From an uncultured Cellvibrio sp. (GTDB lineage Bacteria; Pseudomonadota; Gammaproteobacteria; Pseudomonadales; Cellvibrionaceae), in contig CAMLKG010000021.1 of assembly GCA_946480695.1 (NCBI GenBank), positions 1 through 64,000 of the forward strand: a stretch of DNA of 64,000 nucleotides, in the 5' to 3' direction. The position numbers were made by a program, and so were the translations under genes. Below the pieces are notes generated by a model. That model did no database searches, was not told where the DNA came from, and saw nothing but the letters and a program-made list of their open reading frames with translations. Of this stretch, positions 15,377 through 24,186 are shown one piece after another; within the stretch, counting starts at the first letter, position 1; every line of letters starts with the position of its first letter.

Positions 15377-16963
15377 ATGAATCAATCAGTTGCCCGGCAA
15401 GCAGTAACCAGTCACATAGTAGAACTTGGTTTTGCAGAGCGCGTAAGCAGTTTCCACGCTCAGGACGAACGCCGCAAAAAGGTACTGTTCGTTACACCGG
15501 AATATACGGGATTGATTAAGGCCGGGGGCCTGGGTGATGTGTCGGCGGCCCTGCCCCGCGCGCTGTCCCAGCATAGCGATGTGCGGATATTAATCCCGGG
15601 CTACCGCGAGATTTTGCAAAAGGGCCTGCCGATAAAACCGATTGCCCGCCTGGATGGCTTGGCCAAGGTGCCCGCCTGCCGGATCGGCCAGCTGCAATTA
15701 AATGACGGGCCGATCATTTATGTGTTGCTGTGCCCGGAACTCTATGACCGCGAGGGTTCGCCCTACCTCTCGCCGGAAGGCAAGGATTGGGAGGATAACC
15801 ATATCCGTTTCGCGCGTTTGGGACTCGCCGCCGCGGATATAGCCCTGGGCAAAGGCCACCTGGGTTGGCGTCCAGATATTATCCACGCCAATGATTGGCC
15901 GAGCGCCCTGGCCCCTGCCTATATGGCGTTGCGCAACCAGCCCACCCCCAGCTTGTTCACCATCCATAACCTGGCATTCCAGGGGTTGTTTGACCCGGCG
16001 AAAGGGGCTGACCTCGGCCTGCCCAACCAGGTATTTAATACCGAAGAGATGGAATTTTTTGGCAAGCTGTCGTTTATGAAAGCGGGCCTGGTGTATTCCA
16101 GTTCCATTACTACCGTCAGTGAAAATTACGCGCGGGAGATCACCCGCCCCGAGTTCGGCTGCGGTTTGCATGGGTTGTTGCAGCAAAAATTTGAGCGGGG
16201 ACTATTGCAGGGCATCACCAACGGCATTGATGAAAGCTGGGAGCCCAGTTCAGACCCTTACCTGATCGCCGGGTTTGCAGCGCGCCAATGGGAGGCCAAA
16301 CGGGTCAATACCCGCTATGTTGAACAGCGCTTCAACCTGGCGGCGAATGACGGGCCGATGTTCGCGGTAATTTCGCGCCTGGCTCCGCAAAAAGGCGTGG
16401 ACCTGACGCTGGATGTTGCCGAATCCCTGATCCACGCCGGTGGCCGCCTGGCGGTGATGGGTACCGGTGATGCTTCATTGGAAAATGCGCTGGTTAAACT
16501 GGCGAGGCGCTACCCCAAACAGGTGGGTGTGCACATCGGGTTTAATGAAATCGAGGCGCGCCGCTTCTTTGCCGGCAGCGATTTCCTATTGATGCCCTCG
16601 CGCTTTGAACCCTGTGGCTTGAGCCAGCTTTACGCACAACGTTGCGGCTCCCTGCCCATTGCCACCTGCACGGGCGGGTTGGCCGATACCATCCAGGACG
16701 GCGTCAATGGGTTCCTGTTCAATGAGCCTACGGTGGCGAGTTATGACGGGGCGATTAAACGCGCGCTGAACGTCTACGAGCGCCCCGAACTGCTCAGTGC
16801 GATGCGCTGCCACGCGATGAAATCGCCCCAATATTGGCGCGAATCGGCACGCCCTTACCATTTGTTGTACCAGCAAGTCCTCAATCGGCGGCAATCAACA
16901 CGCGGCTATCATCATGTTCATCCCCATTATTTAAGTGCCGGGGGGTTGCGCCAATGCCGGTAA
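15377..16963 (+). CDS. glgA: Glycogen/starch synthase, GT5 (528 aa)
   Basis: Extends alpha-1,4-glucan from an ADP-glucose donor. The GT5 N-terminal signature KAGGLGDV (about residues 50-57) binds the donor. The C-terminal domain carries SRFEPCGLSQLYA and GTGDASLE-type loops with the catalytic Glu. The start is ATG 15377, 13 bases after the MscS stop; earlier in-frame codons overlap mscS and do not match the family. An N-terminal extension of about 40 residues precedes the usual VLFVTPEY start of the fold. It overlaps treZ by ten bases. The same set in Pseudomonas (glgA-treZ-malQ-treY-DUF2934-glgX) links it to glucan-derived trehalose. Confidence 0.93.
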   Translation: MNQSVARQAVTSHIVELGFAERVSSFHAQDERRKKVLFVTPEYTGLIKAGGLGDVSAALPRALSQHSDVRILIPGYREILQKGLPIKPIARLDGLAKVPACRIGQLQLNDGPIIYVLLCPELYDREGSPYLSPEGKDWEDNHIRFARLGLAAADIALGKGHLGWRPDIIHANDWPSALAPAYMALRNQPTPSLFTIHNLAFQGLFDPAKGADLGLPNQVFNTEEMEFFGKLSFMKAGLVYSSSITTVSENYAREITRPEFGCGLHGLLQQKFERGLLQGITNGIDESWEPSSDPYLIAGFAARQWEAKRVNTRYVEQRFNLAANDGPMFAVISRLAPQKGVDLTLDVAESLIHAGGRLAVMGTGDASLENALVKLARRYPKQVGVHIGFNEIEARRFFAGSDFLLMPSRFEPCGLSQLYAQRCGSLPIATCTGGLADTIQDGVNGFLFNEPTVASYDGAIKRALNVYERPELLSAMRCHAMKSPQYWRESARPYHLLYQQVLNRRQSTRGYHHVHPHYLSAGGLRQCR

Positions 16964-18762
16964 GGACACATCACTTTGGGCCGGTGCCGCAAGACAATGG
17001 ATACACCCGTTTTGCCCTTTGGGCCCCTGATGCGAAAACGGTGCACCTGCAATTGGAGGGCGGCGACGTCCTGCCGATGGAAAGCCATGACGGCTGGTTC
17101 GGGATTTCCGCCCCGGCCATGGACGGTACCGGATACCGTTTCCTTATCGATAATGAGTTGTCAGTACCCGACCCCGCCGCCAATGCCCAACGCGGGGATA
17201 TCCATAACTGGAGCCTGGTGGTAAACCACGCGGCTTACCCCTGGAACTGCGCTGACTGGCGTGGTCGCCCCTGGCACGAAACCGTTATCTATGAGTTACA
17301 TGTCGGCCTGATGGGTGGTTTTGCCGGTGTCACCAGGCATTTGCCATTGCTGATGGAGCTGGGTATTACCGCGATTGAACTTATGCCTTTGCATGAATTC
17401 CCCGGCAGTCGGAATTGGGGGTATGACGGTGCCTTGTTGTTCGCCCCCGAAGCCAGCTACGGCAGCCCCGCTGAACTCAAACACCTGGTCGATTGCGCCC
17501 ATGAGCTGGGCATCATGGTATTTGTCGATGTGGTGTATAACCATTTCGGGCCGGACGGTAACTACCTGGGCCGCTATGCGAGCCCGTTTTTCCGCCAGGA
17601 CGAACATACGCCCTGGGGTGCCGCCATTGATTTTGGCCGGACAGAAGTGCGCGAGTTTTTTATTGAAAACGCACTTATGTGGGTACTGGATTACCGCGTG
17701 GATGGGTTGCGGTTTGACGCTGTACATGCGATCCGGGATACCCGCTTCCTGGTGGATATGGCGGCACAGATCCGTGCGGCGGTCCCCGAGCGCCATGTGC
17801 ATTTGATGCTGGAAAACGAGCACAACGCAGCCTCCCTGTTAAGCCAGGGCTTCACCGCGCAGTGGAACGACGATGGCCATAATATCCTGCATCACTTATT
17901 GACCGGCGAACACGAAGGCTATTACGCCGACTTCGCTGAGCAGCCAACCGCCAAGCTTGCCCGCTTCCTGAACGAAGGGTTCATCTTCCAGGGCCAGGCC
18001 ACACGGCAGGGTAAACCCCGCGGCGAACCCAGCGGCCATTTGCCGCCCACCGCTTTCATTTTATTTTTGCAAAACCATGATCAAATCGGTAACCGCGCCT
18101 TTGGCGAACGCATCCACCAACTGGCGAACCGGCAGGCGCTGGAAGCGACTATGGTGCTTGTCTTGCTCTCCCCCATGGTGCCCTTGCTCTTTATGGGCGA
18201 GGAATGGGGCGCGGACCAACCCTTCCTGTATTTCACTGATCACAACGATGAGTTGGCCGAGGCGGTCTGCAATGGCCGGCGCAACGAGTTCGCCGCTTTC
18301 AGCCTGTTTGCGGAGGAAAACAATCGCGACCGGATCCCGGACCCCAACATCGCAGATACCTTTAACCGCTCGCGACTGGATTACGCGGCCTGCCTGCAAC
18401 CGGAGCACCGCGAACGGTTGAGTTTTTATCGCGAGCTGGTTGCACTACGCCACCGGGAAATAGTCCCGCGCCTGGCGGGCGCACGCACCGACGGCACCCG
18501 GATTCTGGGCGACAAAGCGGTGAGCGCCTGCTGGATACTCAACGACGGGCGCGAGTTGCGGATCGACCTCAATTTGGGTGAGCAGGCGGTTCCGGTGAAT
18601 CCGCCCTGGGAGGGCAACCGGATTCTCTACGACTACCGGGTGGGAAGCCATCACCAGGACAATATTTTGCCCGCCTTGAGCGCCCTGGCGAGTTTGGAGC
18701 ACCCACATTGGGAGGAAGATGCAGCGGATCGCATCGTTGACATAGGACAGCACAAAGTATGA
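16954..18762 (+). CDS. treZ: Maltooligosyltrehalose trehalohydrolase (602 aa)
   Basis: Releases trehalose from maltooligosyltrehalose made by TreY. It has an N-terminal beta-sandwich (residues 1-95), then a GH13 barrel with nucleophile Asp in GLRFDAVHAI, acid Glu in HLMLENEHN and the third Asp in LQNHDQIGNR. The LLFMGEEWG segment is typical of TreZ. Length is within the usual 580-620. The start is ATG 16954 inside the end of glgA, where the family N-terminus (HHFGPVPQDNG) begins. The stop overlaps the treY start as ATGA, so translation is coupled. Confidence 0.95.
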   Translation: MPVRTHHFGPVPQDNGYTRFALWAPDAKTVHLQLEGGDVLPMESHDGWFGISAPAMDGTGYRFLIDNELSVPDPAANAQRGDIHNWSLVVNHAAYPWNCADWRGRPWHETVIYELHVGLMGGFAGVTRHLPLLMELGITAIELMPLHEFPGSRNWGYDGALLFAPEASYGSPAELKHLVDCAHELGIMVFVDVVYNHFGPDGNYLGRYASPFFRQDEHTPWGAAIDFGRTEVREFFIENALMWVLDYRVDGLRFDAVHAIRDTRFLVDMAAQIRAAVPERHVHLMLENEHNAASLLSQGFTAQWNDDGHNILHHLLTGEHEGYYADFAEQPTAKLARFLNEGFIFQGQATRQGKPRGEPSGHLPPTAFILFLQNHDQIGNRAFGERIHQLANRQALEATMVLVLLSPMVPLLFMGEEWGADQPFLYFTDHNDELAEAVCNGRRNEFAAFSLFAEENNRDRIPDPNIADTFNRSRLDYAACLQPEHRERLSFYRELVALRHREIVPRLAGARTDGTRILGDKAVSACWILNDGRELRIDLNLGEQAVPVNPPWEGNRILYDYRVGSHHQDNILPALSALASLEHPHWEEDAADRIVDIGQHKV

Positions 18763-21650
18763 CCGCCCCCAGAGCCACCCTGCGCCTGCAATTTCACAGC
18801 GGTTTTCGTTTTGACGACGCCCTGGCGCTCATGCCTTATTTCCTCAAATTGGGTGTCAGCCATATTTATGCCTCACCGATACTTAAGGCACGGCCTGGCT
18901 CTACCTACGGCTACGACATGGTGGACCCCACCTGTGTCAATCCCGAGCTGGGCGGGGAGGAAGGCCTGCGCCGCCTCGCGGATGCACTCCATAAGGAACA
19001 TATGGGGTTGATTGTCGATTTCGTCCCCAACCATATGGCAGTGGGCGGCGCAAGCAATCCCTGGTGGCTAAGCGTACTGGAATGGGGGCAGCGGAGCCCT
19101 TACGCGCGCTTCTTCGACATCAATTGGAACTCGCCGGACCCGTTGCTTAAGGGCCAGTTATTAGTCCCTTTCCTGCGTACCGACTACGGCGAAGTATTGG
19201 TGAGCGGCGAACTTCCCCTGCGTTTTTGTGCGGATAACGGCAGCTTTTACCTGGAGCATTTCGACCACCGCTTCCCGGTCTATCCCCCTACCTATGCCGA
19301 CATCCTGGTCCATGGCCAGCGCGATGAACTCCGCGCACTGGCGCGTCGCTTCAAAGCATTGGAGCAACGCCAGGATTATTTCGAGCAAGCCGAACTCTTG
19401 CAACGGCAACTGCATTTACTGGCCCAGGACAATAACCTCGCAGCTGGCATAGCGGAGGCGGTAACCCGGTTTACCGTGGAACACGGCAGCGAACCAAATG
19501 CCAGCCAGGTACAACGATTGCACCAATTGCTTGAGCGGCAGCACTATCGCCTCGCAAGCTGGCGCACCGCCGCCGACGATATTAATTGGCGCCGCTTCTT
19601 TGACATAAACGAGCTGGGCGCACTGCGAACCGAGCGCGCCTTTGTGTTTGAAGCCATACACGCCAAGCTGTTTGAGTTAATCGGGCAAGGGGTAATCAAT
19701 GGGTTGCGCATCGACCACGTGGACGGTTTAGCCAATCCCAGGGCTTATTGCCGCAAATTGCGCCGCCGCGTTAACCGGCTTGTACCCCACCCCGACCAAT
19801 TTGCCATCTATGTGGAGAAAATCCTCGCCGATGGGGAATACCTGCCCGGCGACTGGCTGGTCAACGGAACCACCGGGTACGAATTTATGAACCAGGTATC
19901 GCTGCTCCAGCATGATCCGCTGGGGGCATTGCAATTGCACGGCTTGTGGCAGGAAACCAGCAACCGGCCCGGCTTTAGGGAAGAGGTGATTGAGGCCCGC
20001 CGCCTGATCCTGTCCACCTCGCTGGCAAGTGACGTAGAGAGCCTCGCCCAAAAACTGCTGTTGGTTGCCCGCGCCGATATAGCGACCCGCGACCTCACCC
20101 TCGGTGCCATTCGCCGCGCCTTGTTTGAACTGATTGTATATTTTCCCGTGTATCGCACCTATTCCAGCGCCTGTGCGCGTACACCGCAGGAACAAGCGGC
20201 CTTCTCCCAGGCGCTGGAAGAGGCAAAATCCACATTGCAGGAAAACGATTGGCCGCTGCTGGAATACCTGGACCGCTGGCTGGGCGGCCAACCATTGCGC
20301 GGGCTTCCTCCCGACCAGGCGCGCCGGTTGCGCCGCAAGACCATCGCGCACTTCCAGCAAGTAACCTCACCCGCCGCGGCCAAGGCAGTGGAAGACACCG
20401 CCTGCTACCGTTCAGTCGTGCTCTTGTCACGCAATGATGTGGGGTTTGACCCGGCCCGGTTTAGCGCTACCCCTTCCCAGTTCCACCAGATGGCAAGCCA
20501 GCGCGCGGATGCCTTTCCCGACAATTTGCTGGCGACCGCCACCCACGACCATAAGCGCGGGGAAGACACCCGTGCGCGCATAGCGGCAATCAGCGAACGT
20601 TCGGTCTGGTTTGCCGGAAAAGTACAGGAGTGGCGCGCCCTCGCCCAACCCTGGCGCACAGAACTGGAAGACGGCCCGGCGCCCTCACCCGGCGACGAAC
20701 TGGCGCTTTACCAAACCCTGCTGGGCTCCTGGCCACTCGATTTACCGGTACCGGACATCGACCCCGATACAAACTTATCGGATGATAAGGAAGCTTCCTA
20801 TGGGAAATCGGTGTTGGAAAACAACGAAACGCCGACAAAAGCGCTGGCCACTTATCTGGAGCGACTGCTCGGCTGGCAAGAAAAAGCGATCCGCGAAGCG
20901 AAACTGCGCACACGCTGGACCAGCCCCAACCCGACCTACGAAAATGCTTGCCGCGAATTCCTTACCCGGCTCCTGACAGCCGGGGAAACCCGGCCACTGC
21001 GTGAGGACATCCGGGCCGCCGCCATGAGCCTCGCCCCGGCCGGCGCCCTGAACAGCCTCAGCCAGACCCTGCTGCGCATGACCAGCCCCGGCGTCCCTGA
21101 CCTTTACCAGGGTTGTGATTTCTGGGACTTCAGCCTGGTGGACCCGGACAATCGGCGCCTCGTGGACTATGCCCCCCGGCTCGCCGCCATGGAAAGCTCG
21201 GTGGCCCCCGGGGAGCTGGTCAACCAATGGCGCAACGGTTACATCAAGCAATATGTCATCCGCAAAACACTCGGGCTGCGCAACATGACCCCCGAAGTAT
21301 TCAGTCGCGGCCAGTATGAACCCCTGGCGGTGACCGGCACCCACGCGGAACGAATCCTTGGTTTCGCGCGCCGCTACCAGGAGCAATGGCTGGTTGTGGT
21401 AATACCCCGCTTGGCCGCAGGCCTGCTGGGCGACAGCGATATCCCGTTTGTTCCACCGGAAAACTGGGCAGACACCCGCCTGGTCTTGCCTCCCACCCTG
21501 GCCAACCAGCGCCTGGTGAGCCCGTTTTCCAAGCTTCCTTACCAAGTCGGAGCCGGGGCGACGGTGGAGATCCGTGAGCTTTTGGCGGACTTCCCCATCA
21601 ACCTGCTCTACCTATCACTTTCACCGGAGGTACACCATGCAACCCAATGA
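18759..21650 (+). CDS. treY: Maltooligosyltrehalose synthase (963 aa)
   Basis: Isomerises the reducing end of alpha-1,4-glucan chains to a trehalosyl group, the step before TreZ. GH13 motifs are seen: FVPNHMAVGG near residue 90, nucleophile Asp in GLRIDHVDGLANP, acid Glu in IYVEKILADGE and the third Asp in ATATHDHKRGED. Near the end come SPGVPDLYQGCDFWDFSLVD (the TreY C-terminal hallmark) and a beta-rich tail. The length is somewhat above the 900-950 of close families. The ATGA overlap with treZ, plus a 14-base overlap with the next gene, place it in one compact operon. Confidence 0.95.
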   Translation: MTAPRATLRLQFHSGFRFDDALALMPYFLKLGVSHIYASPILKARPGSTYGYDMVDPTCVNPELGGEEGLRRLADALHKEHMGLIVDFVPNHMAVGGASNPWWLSVLEWGQRSPYARFFDINWNSPDPLLKGQLLVPFLRTDYGEVLVSGELPLRFCADNGSFYLEHFDHRFPVYPPTYADILVHGQRDELRALARRFKALEQRQDYFEQAELLQRQLHLLAQDNNLAAGIAEAVTRFTVEHGSEPNASQVQRLHQLLERQHYRLASWRTAADDINWRRFFDINELGALRTERAFVFEAIHAKLFELIGQGVINGLRIDHVDGLANPRAYCRKLRRRVNRLVPHPDQFAIYVEKILADGEYLPGDWLVNGTTGYEFMNQVSLLQHDPLGALQLHGLWQETSNRPGFREEVIEARRLILSTSLASDVESLAQKLLLVARADIATRDLTLGAIRRALFELIVYFPVYRTYSSACARTPQEQAAFSQALEEAKSTLQENDWPLLEYLDRWLGGQPLRGLPPDQARRLRRKTIAHFQQVTSPAAAKAVEDTACYRSVVLLSRNDVGFDPARFSATPSQFHQMASQRADAFPDNLLATATHDHKRGEDTRARIAAISERSVWFAGKVQEWRALAQPWRTELEDGPAPSPGDELALYQTLLGSWPLDLPVPDIDPDTNLSDDKEASYGKSVLENNETPTKALATYLERLLGWQEKAIREAKLRTRWTSPNPTYENACREFLTRLLTAGETRPLREDIRAAAMSLAPAGALNSLSQTLLRMTSPGVPDLYQGCDFWDFSLVDPDNRRLVDYAPRLAAMESSVAPGELVNQWRNGYIKQYVIRKTLGLRNMTPEVFSRGQYEPLAVTGTHAERILGFARRYQEQWLVVVIPRLAAGLLGDSDIPFVPPENWADTRLVLPPTLANQRLVSPFSKLPYQVGAGATVEIRELLADFPINLLYLSLSPEVHHATQ

Positions 21651-21960
21651 ACAGGTCATACGCAAATTCGCCCACCAAATCTGGGAGTCCGAAGGTAAAC
21701 CGGAAGGCCAGGCTGCCCGCCATTGGGAAATGGCCTGCAAGCTCGCCACAGGGGAGCTGGGGCCTGCGGACCCCTTTGAGCCCTTGTCCAACATTAATAC
21801 CTATGTGCTTCCCGCCGACCAGGACACTACCCAGGCCACGGCCTCTGACCCCCGGCAGGCAAAGTCGCGCCCGAAAGCAAAAGCGGTTATTGACGACCCT
21901 GACGCCGCCCCGAAAAAACGCGCATCGCGTGCCAGTAAGGCGGCCCAGCAACAAAGTTGA
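21637..21960 (+). CDS. DUF2934 small protein (107 aa)
   Basis: Residues 6-40 form the short DUF2934 helix pair (IRKFAHQIWESEGKPEGQ, then HWEMA). The rest is a charged, Lys/Ala-rich tail with no predicted fold, reminiscent of nucleic-acid or polymer-binding tails. A CGGAGG site sets the start at ATG 21637, within the last codons of treY. DUF2934 genes recurrently sit between treY and glgX in Pseudomonas-type clusters, so a link to glucan/trehalose metabolism is likely. Its biochemical role is not known. Confidence 0.85.
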   Translation: MQPNEQVIRKFAHQIWESEGKPEGQAARHWEMACKLATGELGPADPFEPLSNINTYVLPADQDTTQATASDPRQAKSRPKAKAVIDDPDAAPKKRASRASKAAQQQS

Positions 21961-21988
21961 TCCACACCACAAAAAGGGAAAATAGTGA

Positions 21989-24136
21989 ATGAATACCCAT
22001 GTAGCTTCCCCACAGGTTAAAACCCGTTCGCGCGTTGGCGAAGGCCACCCTTTCCCCCTCGGGGCAACCTGGGATGGCCTGGGCGTTAACTTTGCGCTCT
22101 TTTCCGCCAATGCCACCAAGGTAGAGCTTTGCCTCTTTGACGCCCATGGAAAACATGAGCTGGAGCGCATTGAGCTACCCGAGTACACGGATGAAATCTG
22201 GCACGGCTACTTACCCGACGCGCGCCCCGGCCAGGTTTACGGCTACCGCGTGTACGGCCCTTACGAACCGGAAGCCGGACACAGGTTCAATCCTAACAAA
22301 CTGTTAATTGATCCTTACGCCAAGCAGTTGGTCGGGGAATTGAAATGGTCGGATTGCCTGTTTGGCTACACCATCGGCTCCCCGGACATGGACCTTAGCT
22401 TCGATGAGCGGGACAGTGCCCCTTACATACCCAAATCCAAGGTTGTTGACGCCGCCTTTACCTGGGGTAACTACCAGTTCAAACGCATCCCTACGGACAG
22501 GGCCATCATTTACGAAACCCATGTGCGCGGCATCAGCATGCTCCACCCCTCCGTACCGCAGCATTTGCGCGGTACCTTCGCTGGCTTAACCAATCCGGAC
22601 CTGCTGGAGCACATCCGCTCATTGGGTGTCACCAGCGTTGAACTATTGCCCATCCACGCCTTTGTGGATGAGCAGCATTTGCTGGAACGGGGTTTGAAGA
22701 ATTACTGGGGCTACAACACCATCGCATTTTTCGCACCCCACACACCTTACCTGGCCAGCGGTCACCTGAATGAATTCAAGGGCATGGTGGCCCATTTCCA
22801 CGAGGCGGGACTGGAGGTAATCCTGGATGTGGTATACAACCATACCGCTGAAGGCAATGAACTGGGGCCGACGCTTTCCCTGCGCGGGATAGATAACTCG
22901 ACCTATTACCGCCTGCTACCCGGTAACAAGCGCTATTACATCAATGACTCGGGCACCGGCAATACCCTGGACCTGAGCCATCCGTGCGTACTGCGCATGG
23001 TTACCGACTCCCTGCGCTACTGGGCAGTGGATATGGGTGTTGACGGTTTCCGCTTCGATTTGGGAACCATCCTGGCGCGCGCCAAGAGCGGGTTTGACGA
23101 ACGCCACGGTTTCCATGTGGCGTGTCGGCAAGACCCCTTGCTTAGCCAGATAAAACTGATTGCCGAACCTTGGGATTGCGGTATGGGCGGTTACCAGGTC
23201 GGTGCCTTTCCACCCGGCTGGCTGGAATGGAACGACAGGTTCCGCGATACGGCGCGCGCCTTCTGGCGCGGTGACCAGGGACAAATCCAGGAATTGGCCA
23301 GCCGTATTACCGCTTCCGGCGATGTCTTCAACCGCCGCGGGCGTCGCCCCTCCGCCTCGGTCAATTTCGTGACCGCACACGACGGATTTACCCTTCATGA
23401 CCTGGTGACCTATGAGCACAAGCACAACGAAGCAAATGGGCACGACAATAGCGACGGTACGGACAATAACCTCTCCGCCAATTATGGCTGCGAGGGGCCA
23501 ACCGACGACGAAAACATCCTGCGCCTGCGCCAGCGCCAGATGCGCAATATGATGGCAACGCTACTGTTTTCACAAGGAACACCGATGATCGTTTCCGGTG
23601 ATGAATTCGCCCACACGCAACACGGCAATAACAATGTGTATTGCCAGGATAATGACATCAGCTGGATTAATTGGGATATCCAGGAGCAGGGAAAAACCAT
23701 GCTGGAGTTCACGCGCCGGCTTATTAAAATGCGCCACGCCTATCCCATGTTACGCCGGGGACGCTTTTTGGTCGGTGAATACAACGAAGAACTGGATGTG
23801 AAAGACGTCAGTTGGATCGCCCCTACCGGGGAGGAAATGACCGAAGATAATTGGCACGACCCTGAACTGCGCTGCCTGGGGATGATGATGGACGGGCGCG
23901 CACAACCTACCGGGATCCATCGCCGGGGATTGGATGCCACTTTACTGCTTGTCCTTAATGCCCAGGCTGACGCCGTTAACTTCAAACTGCCCAGCGTGCC
24001 GCAAGGGAACGGCTGGCGGTGTTTAATCGACACCAACCAACCTTATAAAAACAAACACAGCTTTTTCCATTTCGGCCAGGACTTTCTGGTAACGGACCGT
24101 TCATTGCTGTTATTTGAATTGAAACGAAGAAGTTGA
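21989..24136 (+). CDS. glgX: Glycogen debranching enzyme (715 aa)
   Basis: Cuts alpha-1,6 branches left on phosphorylase-trimmed or TreY-trimmed glucan, giving linear chains. An N-terminal CBM48-like domain (residues 15-115, GATWDGLGVNFALFS) precedes a GH13 barrel with Asp in GFRFDLGTILAR, Glu in LIAEPWDCG and Asp in VTAHDGFTL. The C-terminal beta domain ends at RRS. Length and motifs are standard for GlgX. An AAAGGGAAA site precedes the ATG. It is the last gene of the operon and converges on comEC 50 bases away; no clear terminator is visible between them. Confidence 0.95.
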   Translation: MNTHVASPQVKTRSRVGEGHPFPLGATWDGLGVNFALFSANATKVELCLFDAHGKHELERIELPEYTDEIWHGYLPDARPGQVYGYRVYGPYEPEAGHRFNPNKLLIDPYAKQLVGELKWSDCLFGYTIGSPDMDLSFDERDSAPYIPKSKVVDAAFTWGNYQFKRIPTDRAIIYETHVRGISMLHPSVPQHLRGTFAGLTNPDLLEHIRSLGVTSVELLPIHAFVDEQHLLERGLKNYWGYNTIAFFAPHTPYLASGHLNEFKGMVAHFHEAGLEVILDVVYNHTAEGNELGPTLSLRGIDNSTYYRLLPGNKRYYINDSGTGNTLDLSHPCVLRMVTDSLRYWAVDMGVDGFRFDLGTILARAKSGFDERHGFHVACRQDPLLSQIKLIAEPWDCGMGGYQVGAFPPGWLEWNDRFRDTARAFWRGDQGQIQELASRITASGDVFNRRGRRPSASVNFVTAHDGFTLHDLVTYEHKHNEANGHDNSDGTDNNLSANYGCEGPTDDENILRLRQRQMRNMMATLLFSQGTPMIVSGDEFAHTQHGNNNVYCQDNDISWINWDIQEQGKTMLEFTRRLIKMRHAYPMLRRGRFLVGEYNEELDVKDVSWIAPTGEEMTEDNWHDPELRCLGMMMDGRAQPTGIHRRGLDATLLLVLNAQADAVNFKLPSVPQGNGWRCLIDTNQPYKNKHSFFHFGQDFLVTDRSLLLFELKRRS

Positions 24137-24186
24137 TGAATAGGACAAGTCGCATTTATTAGCAACGACCGGCGCAACAACAGCCG

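Noticed and set aside
20775..21545. Long minus-strand open frame (256 codons) opposite treY
   Set aside because: It is antisense to a confidently identified gene in GC-rich DNA, where such mirror frames are common. It has no family motif and no ribosome site.
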